A stretch of DNA of 64,000 nucleotides from Anisus vortex. Taxonomy: Eukaryota > Mollusca > Gastropoda > Planorbidae. The notes beneath the pieces were generated by a model that was not told the origin of the DNA, made no database searches, and saw nothing but the letters and a program-made list of their open reading frames with translations. Of the stretch, positions 44,401 through 54,962 are shown one piece after another (the first letter of the stretch is position 1; every line of letters starts with the position of its first letter). The stretch lies in assembly GCA_949126835.1 (NCBI GenBank), contig OX421500.1:17428181-17492180 (forward strand), given 5' to 3'. Position numbers and translations under genes: made by a program.

Positions 44401-44697
44401 TTGGTCCAGTAGACAGCATGGTCAATGTATTAGTGTTTCTCTTATACATAATAAATTCTGCCGTTTTAAATCCGGTGCAAGTTGTAAGGACTGGAAACAA
44501 TGAAAATGATTGTGCTTTTAAAAAAAAAAAAAAAAGTAATTTAATAACGATAAATGAAAATATTACTAGAACATTGTTGAAAAGTTTACTAACAAAGAAA
44601 AGACATGTTTTATTTTTAATGTTATTTTTTATGACCTACAATGAAATAGTAATAAATTCTTACCATGGTAGAAAACAAGTAACCAAATGGTTGACAT
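41337..44697 (-). CDS. Secreted PAN/apple-like plus C-type lectin protein, five exons
   Basis: A complete gene. Exons in transcript order are 44664-44697, 44296-44490, 43888-44073, 42994-43179 and 41337-41458; 723 coding bases including the stop, 240 residues. Every intron is GT/AG and phase 1. Residues 1 to ~18 are a signal peptide (MSTIWLLVFYH start). Residues ~15-77 form a cysteine-rich PAN/apple-like module. Residues ~85-237 form a C-type lectin domain with WVGLND, GVYRWEDD, EPN and FICE. The EPN motif and the later ND suggest calcium-dependent binding of mannose-type sugars by family knowledge. The protein is probably extracellular and could act in recognition or immunity, which is inference. 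Confidence 0.9.
42150..42475 (-). repeat. tRNA-derived SINE-like repeat
   Basis: On the minus strand an A box-like TAGTGGTTAATCGG (42445-42458) is followed about 30 bp on by a B box-like GGGTACGACTCG (42402-42413). The body is more GC-rich than its surroundings. It lies in the last intron of the lectin gene. It resembles a SINE head; the boundaries are approximate. Confidence 0.5.
42994..43179 (-). CDS. Lectin gene exon 4: central C-type lectin domain
   Basis: A 186-bp exon, phase 1 on both sides, donor GTAAGT. It encodes AHLYTVKVPEKFYFLLNMSD and FGFSWVGLNDLVDEGVYRWE, the core of the fold. The WIGLxD and EGxxxWxD signatures are clear. Confidence 0.92.
43888..44073 (-). CDS. Lectin gene exon 3: start of C-type lectin domain
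   Basis: A 186-bp exon, phase 1 on both sides. It ends with VPIKAANYSNARDFCRG, which together with exon 4 gives the usual A-x-x-x-C-x-x-x-G-A-H-L of the lectin fold. NYS and NGS are possible N-glycosylation sites. Confidence 0.88.
44296..44490 (-). CDS. Lectin gene exon 2: PAN/apple-like module
   Basis: A 195-bp exon, phase 1 on both sides. It contains FSAISCATQCILYASPCYSF and TSKVCAPG. The C-x3-C-x6-C-YSF-...-C spacing is that of PAN/apple domains, which bind proteins or sugars. An earlier CTGFKTAEF supplies one more cysteine. Confidence 0.82.
44664..44697 (-). CDS. Lectin gene exon 1: signal peptide
   Basis: The ATG at 44697 opens MSTIWLLVFYH, a hydrophobic leader, then donor GTAAGA. The exon joins in phase 1 to 44490. 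The start was chosen because it is the only ATG giving a signal peptide in phase with exon 2. Confidence 0.8.
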
Positions 44698-44729
44698 GTT
44701 GAGGATGAACTGCGACTACACAAATTGAA

Positions 44730-44737
44730 TATAAATA
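44730..44737 (-). promoter_or_regulatory. TATA-like box upstream of the lectin gene
   Basis: TATTTATA on the minus strand, about 33 bp upstream of the start codon, which would imply a very short 5' UTR. Such AT-rich words are common here, so support is weak. Confidence 0.3.
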
Positions 44738-44739
44738 AA

Positions 44740-47440
44740 ACGGGGGAAGTCAACATAATATGATTTAAATCACAGAGCAAAAGTCACACTCAATAACTAG
44801 GCAGAAATACATTAACAGCATGGATCATTCTATTAATGTGAAGAATAAATACAAAACAATAATGATTTAAACACGATTCTAATTAACACCAAATGTATAA
44901 ACATGAATACGTATTAATCATCATATATTGTTCAGTAATCAACTATCATCCATACTAAGATTTAATTTTAAAAAGTATATTGGTTAATGCTACTTGTTTA
45001 TCAGTATTAATGAAATAAGAATTCACAATACAAATATGTATTTATTAAAATTGTTTAAGTATTGTTACGAAGTTTAGTTCTGTGATAAATGCGATTAGAG
45101 TTTTAATAGATTTTATATTGTAAACAGAAGAGGAATCTTAGTTTTTAAGTAGTTGATGACATTAAATTAAATTTGTATTTTGGTACTATTTGTCCTTTCG
45201 TAAAGGCTAATAATTTAGATTGGATTTTCTTTAGTATAATTATTTTTTGATTGTCTTAATTTCCTACATGTAAATAAAGTTAATTGTTTAGTTTAGTAAT
45301 AGGAGTTTTATTTGTCTATTTAATGTAATTTGTAATCGTTTTAGATTAGATTTTATTCTTTGGATATTAATAATTTCTAACGGCTTTCCTGCGATTCATA
45401 CGCCACCCAGTAAACCCTAGACATAATTATTAATTAGAGCCAACATTCTATTTTATCTTAATTGGATAATCCAGTATAGTCGCAGGGATGACCTTTGAAG
45501 TAAACACTTAAGTGTAATAGTATTCATATATTTAATCGCTATCATTTAGAATTATGTATCAAGCAGAATACTATTACATAACAATGACTATTATAAAAAG
45601 TCGAAATGATTGTTTTGTAGAACCCGCTTTTATGATAAAACATGTATGAATTTTCACAACGCTTTTTGTTGATGTTGCGTATTTAAAGTATATCGAAATA
45701 TAATATTCGAAGAGTATGTGTTTTATTTTATAAGTTGAATAACATGCACACAAAAAATGAATCACAATTTGTTAAAATAAGTAAGCACTTTTAGATTCGC
45801 GATGCCAGGAAAGAATTTAATACATTAACAAACAACACCATACATAAAATGAATTACTCCCTTGAAAACCTCTCATCTAATACATATGGCGTCCGTTATA
45901 TATGGCATCCGTCCGTCCTCAAGAGACAAAGGCGTAATCTCCTTTGCCTCCGGCCTCGCCTTTCTCCTGTCTCCTATTTCTTCGCTCTTTTCTGTGAGGG
46001 TAGCTACTGCGACTTACGTGTGCTCTATAACATACAACCCTTGTAAACTCCTCATAGCCGTTTGTATATTATAGTATAATGTGTACATTTGAAATAAATC
46101 AAATACAAAATTAAATACTAACGACCTTTTTGTTGTTATTAATATTCCACATTGTAAAAAACAATAAAACAAATATCATAATGTAACATTTACAATTTCA
46201 TATTTAATTAGCTATTCATTATTAATGGATAAATACAAAAACGGAACAAAGAAAATTTGAACAATGAAAGTAAATATGTTTCTTTCAATAATGTGTGTAC
46301 TGATAAAATAAAACGTGTCCTATTCTATTTTAAACACAATCAATACAAAGCGTTTATCTTCCAGTGCCTGTCAATAGTTGAGGACACTTGCACTTGCACT
46401 TGCACGTAATACTTATCGACTTGAAACTTGAATAAAGGAAAAATCATTAGTCTAGTTCATAACAAGAAGTTGGAAGCAAATATTTATTATGTAATTTAAG
46501 ACTTCTTGAAAGTTGCCCGTTTCACATCAGATAAAGTATATCCTAGGCAAGTTTTCAATATTATTCTCAGACTATAAATAAAATATTAGATGAACATGTT
46601 TTCAATGGTGTTTATCACATGTCATCAGAATAGGATTAAAAAGTGCCCCAATAGCCCTGCTGTATGAAGAGCTGGTAGCTGGAACAAAAAAATTGCCGAC
46701 GTTTTAAGTTAAAATAATGATTTAAATGTATACAAAAATGTCATACGTTAGATTCAGATAGATAGTGAAATATATTTTTTTGCTATTATATTTATAGGTT
46801 TATTTGAAATAGCTTATTGCTATTTTTAGTGTGCTAAAATTGCTACCTGCAATATCAATGACTAATAAAATATAACCAATTTAGAGTCAATCAATTATTT
46901 ATTTTAATGTTAGATTATTCACTGGTGCCTAATTAAAGTTGTTGTTGTAGTTTATATTTCTGTTGATCATTGAAAGTTGAATGTTTCATTTACACTTTAG
47001 ACTAATGCCTTTATTACAAGGCTCTCTTTATAGCAATTCTTCTAAAACCTCTACAGTGGAAAGTATTATAACACATGTTTTATTTAACATACACATATGA
47101 CTACAGAAAAATGATAAGCGACAGAAATAAACAGTAGATATACAATTATCAGCAGGCAGCTCACATGTCAGTGGTTCAGCTTCCTGGTGTGGTAGCTATA
47201 AACGGTCCAGGTCCTACATGCATACATAATGATTGGAAGAAAGGATGCATATATTTTAATATGGTTAGCAGCTTGATGCCTCTCCAATTTTATACATAGA
47301 AATTGGAGTTATCCAAATGAGGAGCATATTTAGCACGCTGGAACGTTTTTTTATAATATATTTTAACGCTGGAATAGTTGTGACTGAAGTATGAAAGCCT
47401 GTTTAAGCCAGAGATTCTAATAATAACAACGCTATAATCT
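44740..47440. other. No gene recognised
   Basis: AT-rich. It contains a TGTTACGAAG word at 45063 resembling the LTR family terminus, a short (CACTTG)n run near 46384-46403, and no supported coding sequence. Confidence 0.5.
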
Positions 47441-47447
47441 TACCGAA

Positions 47448-48040
47448 TATCTTCTTCTTCATATATTTCAGTGAAGACCCCGTTGGACCAAGGAAAGAGT
47501 CCACAATTTCACTACACATAAAATAAAAACAGCACAAACAACAAATATAAACAGATGAAAAAGTGTCTTATATTATAAATTACAGACGCTCCTTCTATAA
47601 AAAAGATTATTAAAAGATTATCTTACGCTCATCCGTTGTTCGAGTCTAGTCTTGAATTTTTAATACTGTTTTAAATGATGTTAAGTTACAAGATTTCCTG
47701 GTTTGTTCAGGCAACCTATTCCATGCCCGAATGCCAATCGGGAAGAAATAGTACTTTTATGCATTTGTTATCGAATAAGGGACAAGGAAAGTGTTTTTGT
47801 CTTTATGTTTATCTGAGCTTTGCAACATGTTGTTATTGGGTTGTATTGCTAAATTAGGGTTTAATGCTTTATGTATAATTACTACTTTACTCTTTGCCCT
47901 TCTGTCCTCTAGTGTTTCTAGGTTTAGTGATTTGACTAATGGTGTTATTCTTGTTAATTGGGTACATTCACTAATTATGAATAATTTTTTGAGCCAAGTA
48001 CTAAGACGGAGTGTTGTTGTCATAAGGATGAATTAAACTA
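47448..48040 (-). pseudogene. LINE C-terminal fragment with 3' end
   Basis: The frame 48023-47757 reads LSTWLKKLFIISECTQLTRI, then TPLVKSLNLETLEDRRAKSK and later KDKNTFLVPY. Nearer 47690, minus translation gives FFPIGIRAWNRLPEQ. Both are the C-terminus of a Jockey/CR1-type LINE. The block at 47448-47530 (GAACTCTTTCC-like and CAACGGGG) also occurs at the 3' end of the LINE at 50 kb, so the two share a 3' terminus. Confidence 0.8.
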
Positions 48041-48409
48041 CGAGTTTTACGGGAGATCTCCTGGACAAAAACTTTATAGTTCTAACAAAGTTATTTACCC
48101 ACGTGTTACCTGTAACTTGGTTAACAACATCAACCACGCTGGTTAATAAATTTTATGTTACTAGTGGTTATGCCCGTCAAAATAACGGAGAACATAATGA
48201 CTACAATGTGTTTTGTTAAGAGAGAGAGAGAAAAAAAATACAATATTACAATAAAAACTGGAATGAGAACGTGATTTATTTCGGCATTTATATTTTTTTC
48301 TTGTTAATTGTTTCTGGTCGCCCTGACCCTTGCATATGCATTAGAATTGTTGCTGTCAAGCTTCTGGTCTAAAGACTGGCGTAAAGTGTAAACCGCCTAT
48401 ACATTCCCC

Positions 48410-48715
48410 TTAAGAATTCACCGGCGAGCGAACGCATGGGGGACAGCCCCCACAGCGAATCCGAGGTCCATTACACGGCCGAGAGGCCACTGGTCTCGGT
48501 GGGGAGGAAAAAACAGATGCTGCAAACCTGTCTCGAGAAACACCCAGTGCCTGGATGAATATACCTACAATATAGGATTTGTGCTACTGGGTGACAGTGC
48601 AGGTATACTGGCGAGCCACCACGAAAATAATCCTTAGAGACACCGCAGTGAACGATCGCTGTGCTGCGGAAACCGTTCCTGTTACACGGCCTTCGGCCTG
48701 ACGTGGGGTGGCTGG
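48410..48715. other. GC-rich segment upstream of the minisatellite
   Basis: About 300 bp, distinctly GC-richer than its surroundings, no long frame. It may be the 5' untranslated part of the LINE whose RT follows the minisatellite. Inference from position only. Confidence 0.35.
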
Positions 48716-49570
48716 AGCCCGGACATATATTGCTCAATTCTAAACGTTAAGCCCTGGGGTGGCTAGAGCCCGGACGTAGGTTGCTCAATACTAAACGTTA
48801 CGCCCTGGTGTGGCTGGAGCGCGGACATAGATTGCTCAATACTAAACGTTACGCCCTGGTGTGGCTGGAGCCCTGACATAGATTGCTCAATCCTAAACGT
48901 TACGTCCTGGTGTGGTTGGAGCCCGGACATTGATTGCTTAATCATAAACGTTACGCCCTGGTGTGGCTGGAGCTCGGACATATATTGCTCAATACTAAAC
49001 GTTACGTCCTTGTGTGGCTGGAGCCCGGACAGATATTGCTCAATCCTAAACGTTACGCCCTGGGGTTGCTAGAGCCCGGACGTAGGTTGCTCAATACTAA
49101 ACGTTACGCCCTGGTGTGGCTGGAGCGCGGACATAGATTGCTTAATATTAAACGTTACGCCCTGGTGTGGCTGGAGCCCGGACATAGATTGCTCAATCCT
49201 AAACGTTACGTCCTGGTGTGGCTGGAGCCCGGACAGAGATTGCTCAATCCTAAACGTTACGCACTGGGGTGGCTGGAGCCCGGACATAGATTGCTCAATA
49301 CTAGACGTTACGCCCTGGTGTGGCTGGAGCCCGGACATAGATTGCTTAATCCTAAACGTTACGCCCTGGTGTGGCTGGAGCTCGGACATAGATTGCTCAA
49401 TACTAAACGTTACGCTCTGGTGTGGCTGGAGCTGGGACATAGATTGCTCAATACTAAACGTTACGCCCTGGTGTGCCTGGCGCCCGGACATAGATTGCTC
49501 AATACTAAACGTTACGCCCTGGTGTGGCTGGAGCCCGGACATAGATTGCTCAATTCTAAGCGTTACGCCT
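48716..49570. repeat. 51-bp minisatellite, about 16-17 copies
   Basis: Unit: GTGGCTGGAGCCCGGACATA then GATTGCTCAATACTAAACG and TTACGCCCTG. Since 51 is divisible by three, frames without a stop stay open through the array on both strands (48934 rightward on plus; 49629-49069 and 48981-48763 on minus). These give 17-residue repeats such as KRYALVWLEPGHRLLNT, probably not real proteins. Variants show a six-unit (306-bp) higher-order period: CGGACGTAGG at 48771 recurs at 49077. Confidence 0.92.
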
Positions 49571-49589
49571 TGGACACAAGAGACGAAAG

Positions 49590-50835
49590 ACTCGTCCGGT
49601 TTTTCTTTTTTTTTGACAAGGTTCCTCATAAGCGCTTCCTACTCAAGCTGGATTACTACGGTATAAGAGGGCAGACCCAGAGATGGATTAAGAACTTCCT
49701 CGACGGGCGCACCCAACAGGTCGTTGTAGAGGGTGAAACTTCCACAATAGGAACGCTCATATCTGGACTTCCTCAGGGCTCGGTTCTTGGGCTTTTGCTG
49801 TTATTGATATTCCTAAATGACTTGGAGAGTGGACTTCACTTAAGGGTACGACTTTTTGCAGATGACACCATCCTGTACGCTCCAATCGTAAGCCCTAATA
49901 ATGCCGTCCACTTACAGGAATACCTCCTAAAGCTAGAGGTGTGGGCATCGAAATGGCAAATGGCGTTCAACGTCGATAAATGCTTCCTCCTCTCTGTTTC
50001 CACAAAAAGAACTAGGATAACCACTAGCTATACTTTGAATGGTTAAATTCTCGCAAGATTGTCAGTAGCTAAATACTTGGGTTTGAACATCACAGAAATT
50101 CTCCACTGGAGCACACATGTCCAATCTATTGCTGCCAAGTCTAACAGAGTCTGCGCCTTTATCCATAGGAACTTAAAGGGTTGATCCACCAAAATTCAGA
50201 CCCACTTTTATAAAAATCAGCTCGCCCCATCCTAGAATACGCCTCGTCAGTTTGGCATTCCCACCAGCAAAACATCACGATTGACAAGCTGTAGATGACC
50301 CAGCGACGCACAGTACGTCGAATACTAGAGGACTACAGCACCAAATCAAGCGCCACTGCCTCGGTAGCAAAATTACACCTAGAATCACTACAACAACGAA
50401 GAGCAATTGACAAAGTGTTCATGATTTATAAAATCATCAACGACCACGTGGACCTATTGACCCAAACAAGTAGAATTCAGAAAGTGCCATGCTGTTCCCG
50501 AGGGCACCAACTAAAATTGCATGTCCCACACGGACGTACAAACACCTACAAATATTTTTGTTTCCTTCGGCCATCAGAATGTGGAACTGGTTGGAGCAAA
50601 TCTCAATCGCCGCCCCCTCCGTCTCTTCCTTGAAGTCTACCCTAAAAGAGTGGAGCTACAATGACCTTTATGACCACAAATAATTCACACTTTCTATAAC
50701 CGTACTCCCAGTGTTTATAAACACTACATAAACCACTAGAAGACCTAAACAAAATTACATCTCAAATTGTGAACTCTTTCCTCAGGTACAACGGGGCATC
50801 CACAAAAACATGAAAAAGAAGACGATCCAAGTGAA
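49590..50835 (+). pseudogene. LINE reverse-transcriptase remnant
   Basis: It contains RT palm motifs: FDKVPHKRFLLKLDYYGIRG (motif A region), SGLPQGSVLG (motif B), LFADDTILYAPI (motif C, A-D-D). A C-terminal part in other frames follows (50295-50683), including ILEDYSTKSSATASVAKLHL and later IRMWNWLEQ. The pattern is that of CR1/Jockey-like LINEs. There are stops after 50046 and frame changes. The 3' end near 50766-50835 matches the LINE at 47.5 kb. The endonuclease and the start of RT are absent: the minisatellite joins directly to the palm. Confidence 0.85.
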
Positions 50836-50839
50836 TTAT

Positions 50840-51298
50840 TATTATTCCGTTGTGTTTTATAATTATTTTTTTAAATATAATTTAACAAATCAGTATCTTG
50901 TTTGAAGAAGTATAGTTTGGTAAGTAGATGTGCGCAAGGTAGAGTTGTCTAGTCTAGTAGAAGAATGTAACATGTATGTATTGATCAAATAATATATTCA
51001 GAGAGATAGGTTGGTGCGCAACAGATTTCACGTTTGCGGACGTCAAATGAATAAGGGAAATATGACCTAGGTTTTTCTATGGGACGCGACTTGTGTGATG
51101 CAAAACATAAACGGTCATATATTAGGCTTGGCTCTCTATCTAGTAGGATATACCTTAGAATAGCTTAACAGCCTGATCGTAGTAGATTGATTGTGTCGCG
51201 AAACTGTTTGACATTTTTGGACTACTATTTAATTGCGTTAAGAATTACAAGTTCTAGTTTTATTAGTTGTATTTAGTAAATATGAGTCTACAATGATT
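50840..51298. other. No gene recognised
   Basis: AT-rich sequence between the LINE remnant and a degenerate LTR element. Confidence 0.5.
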
Positions 51299-51899
51299 GT
51301 TACGCAAGCCTGAGAGAGTGAGCCGGTGTAATTGAATTAATTTTAATTAAAAACTAGAAGCAACATAATCAAGATGTAACAGCGAATATTAGAATATTTC
51401 AAAAAGCATGTGAAAATTAATAAGATATAACATTTCGAACATATTGTGTTACAATTATAAGAGATGGATTTATGCCGAATTATACTATATCTGGTGATCT
51501 ATATTGTGTTTTGTTGAGTATTTTACATACTGTAAGTAAAAGTGATGTCGTTGATTAAATAAACGTGCTCCTTATGAAGAGCATTAATGGATACATTAAG
51601 TAAGGTAAACGTATTTAGTGTTACTTACTATGCCATAATTCCCCACCTTATTTTTATAGCTAACCTTTATTCTCATTGGTTGAGGCCAGTGATTAACCTT
51701 GAGTGTGTGTCACTTATGTTTGCTTACTTTTTAAGTCGTCGTTACGCTAAACTCTGGTGTTGACTTTGTCTATGATAAGAAGATACAGCTAGATACTGCT
51801 ATGATCCATAAGACATAATAAAGTTATGTTACCCCTGGATCAAACCGTTACAACTGGGTGCTCGTCCCGGATCAAAGCTGTAAGTAACATTAAATTATA

Positions 51900-53575
51900 A
51901 TGGAGTTCTTGGTTGACCCAAGTCTAGAAAGACTGGGTACAGTGTCGATGACAAGGCTAAAGGAGGTGACCACGAATCTTCCTAGAGGAACAAATAACAG
52001 ATTGTCTAAAAAAACTAAATACATTTCCATTAATGTCAGACGTGTTGCAGTAACAGACTACTCCACAACAAAGGAATTTAATGTTCAACTGGGACTATCA
52101 AAAATGTAACTAGCAAACTTTCAAATGGAAAAAAGCCAGTAAAGAGAGACTAGGAAAACTAACTATAGACAAAATATTGGCAAAACTTGCTATAGAGAAA
52201 AAAATTGCACAACACTAGATAAAGCAAGATGCTATTCCTAAACATACTAAAAGAAACAACACGACCTTTCAAGTTAAAAAAAATAGTTCCCGAATTCAAT
52301 TTAAAAAAAGCTGTTGACCAGTATTTTGTCATTTTAGAAAGAGCCGCCACAGACTTCCATTTCCATCAAGAAAAATGGGCTGCACTTGTCAGAACTACAC
52401 TCACTAAAGGCAAAGTACGAGATTTCATTATTTCATAGAAAGAAGAAGAGTTTAATAATTACCAATTTATCAAAGAAGTTATCATTAAAAGATACGAATT
52501 AGTCCCAGAGAGTTGCAGAAATAAGTTTAGGGATCTAGAAAAAAGTAAAAAACAGAATCATATAGACTTTCTCCGGAGCAAGGGAAGACAGCTCGAGAGA
52601 CATATATTGTCAAAAGATACCACCGACAACTATGACAAACTAAAAAATCTCATATTACTAGAAACATTCATGAGGGGTATTCGAATTTAAGTAAAGACAC
52701 AGATTGCAAATAGAGGAGTAAATATCGCAGATCAAGCCACATCAGGGAACGCTGATGAACCGGGTACACCCATCGACCTAAATACCCTGCAGAAAAAAAA
52801 AACACTGTGACAACTGAAAATTGAGTGTCAAACTTGTAAAAAAGTAGCTCACGTAACAAGAGATTGCTGGCTAATAAACTAGAACGGTTGAATACTACCA
52901 ATCAAAGAAATTGGAGTTTACGATACAAGTGAAGTGTAAAACTACAGCATGTGTGTCGAAACTGTAACAAAATTGGTTATGCACGAAAAGACTGTTGGCT
53001 TCTAAAAAAAAAATGATTCACAGCAAACAGAACACGTAACTAGAGCCTACTATCGTCAATCTACTATAAAATTAGAAACGGTCAAGGTTATCCAGTGTGC
53101 TGATGAAAGAAAAAAAATAGGTCAGAAAGTTCTTCAATGAAATAATTGTTACCTTTTATATCTAAAGGCTTATATATCAATCTCAGATAATAGATAAATA
53201 TCTACAAAGGTAGAACCTGTTAAGGTAAATCAGTGTGCTGAAAAGAAGATAGAGAGCTCTTGACGAATTTTCGCCATTTATATCGGAATGATTTTTAGCA
53301 ATCCCTGATTATAAAACTATGCAAAAACCAGTTAAAATCATAAGGGATACCAGCGTATCACAATCACTGATTCTAGAGAGTATATTGCGACTCTTTGAAC
53401 AAACACACACTGTACAAATGTACTAATAAAAGACATTAAGATGGGACACGTGGAATATCCACTCCATTGCACTTATCTTATGTCCGAACTAACTTCCGGC
53501 CCAGTGATTGTAGGATTCAATCCTACACTTTCATTTGAAGCAATCATTTTCATAATTGGAAATGACTTAGCAAAA
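51900..53575 (+). pseudogene. Degenerate gag-protease of the Gmr1-like relative
   Basis: Broken by many stops and shifts. Recognisable pieces are DQYFVILERAATDFHFHQEK, LVRTTLTKGKVRDFI and YDKLKNLILLETFMRGIRI, each alignable to Gag of the element at 25-26.7 kb. Next are a CCHC knuckle CQTCKKVAHVTRDCW (52825-52872) and a second knuckle-like CRNCNKIGYARKDCW (about 52950-53000) in which the H is replaced by Y. Near 53330-53575 come RDTSVSQSLIL (DTG changed to DTS) and IIGNDLAKG, a protease remnant. Not functional. Confidence 0.75.
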
Positions 53576-53814
53576 GGAAGCGTAAAGAATGAACTAATAG
53601 TGACTCATAATCCATCCTAAAATCAACCGTACAGAAGAACATCCGATCTGAACCACGCCTTAAAAAGTAAGCAAGCACAGGTGACACACACTTCAGGTTA
53701 ATCACTAGCCCCAACAAATGAGAATAAATGTTAGCTATTAAAATCAAGGTTGGAAATTATGGCATAATAAGCAACACGGTATTGCCAAATATGTCACGCA
53801 AATCAACCTCTTTT

Positions 53815-54962
53815 TAGTGATGGGACGATTAATCGGAATCGTATCAGAATAATCGAAATATCGGGATTTTTCCAAAGTATCGGGAATTGTATCGGATGTG
53901 AACAATTCAGACCAGGTTCCGATACCAAAACGATTCTTAAACATATATATGACGTAAGATAAATAGATGTAACACAGGAGTGCACTGTGTGGTGGTTTGC
54001 GTAATGTTCCTAACTCCCTAATATTTCTTCATTCTTTCCTGACCATTTTCCAATCCATTCAATTCAAGCTTATTCCAACTCAATGCAGTAACAGTATAGA
54101 TTGTCTTCCCAATGAATCTACCCTAACTTTTGGATAATGGTAGCAACTAGTAAAAAACATTTTAGAATTCAGAAGAACGATAAAGAACCACCTTAGATCT
54201 AATTGCACCCGTACAAAGTAACCAAAATCGCTTATTTATAGAAAGGAGCTATGACATATAAAAATGAGAGTTCCAAGGACCTGATGAAGTGCGTCTCTAT
54301 TAGCAATTATCTTGTAACTGTGAAGTATTAATTTAATGCGAAATATCGAGTGAAAGTGTTTGGTGTGAAAAGATGCGAATGTGGTGTAGAACGGATGTGA
54401 CGAGAGTGAGATGCATAGAGTGATATACAAGAAGCCTATATCATGGCTAAATGTTATTGTAATAATTAGTTGAAGTAAAGTATACATAAAGACAATAATT
54501 TAAGTATGTGTTCCTATTATTATTATTATATTAAAGAATTGTTTGATGTATGAAGTATTCTATAAGTAAATGAATAGATGTCATTAATTTGAAGATTCTT
54601 GCTACCAATAATCAACACACAAACGGCAACAAATGAATAATAGATAATGCCTCAAGATATAAGTATGAACTACATAAAATAGCCTTGACAGTAACTATTT
54701 TTGCTATTAGATCAATTACTATTAAAATGCAATATGATTGTATTTGTTTAGTTTTTGTAACTCAATCTGGTCATCACCAGTTTTATTTATTAATTTCTAT
54801 TCATTTGATTTCAGAGGCCAAATTAATCATGGCGAGTGGCCGCAAAAGTTTAATACATATTTGAAATAATGGCCAAGAATCGGAATCGTATCGGGAATCG
54901 TATCGGGAATCGGGATAATTGGGTAGAATCGGAATCGAAATTTTGGTATCGTCCCATCACTA
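53815..54962. mobile_element. hAT-like non-autonomous DNA element, 1148 bp
   Basis: Perfect 14-bp terminal inverted repeats, TAGTGATGGGACGA at 53815-53828 and TCGTCCCATCACTA at 54949-54962. Beneath them, GAATCGTATCGGGAATCG-type subterminal repeats lie on both ends. The interior has no transposase frame. The AGTGATGGGACGA terminus is typical of hAT superfamily elements. An 8-bp target duplication could not be seen clearly: the flanks CCTCTTTT and GTTTTTTT match only partly. Confidence 0.8.

Noticed and set aside
48716..49570. Possible CRISPR array
   Set aside because: Units are contiguous with no unique spacers, and the context is eukaryotic.
49069..49629. 186-codon minus-strand frame of 17-residue repeats
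   Set aside because: It is the antisense reading of the 51-bp minisatellite, open only because 51 is divisible by three.
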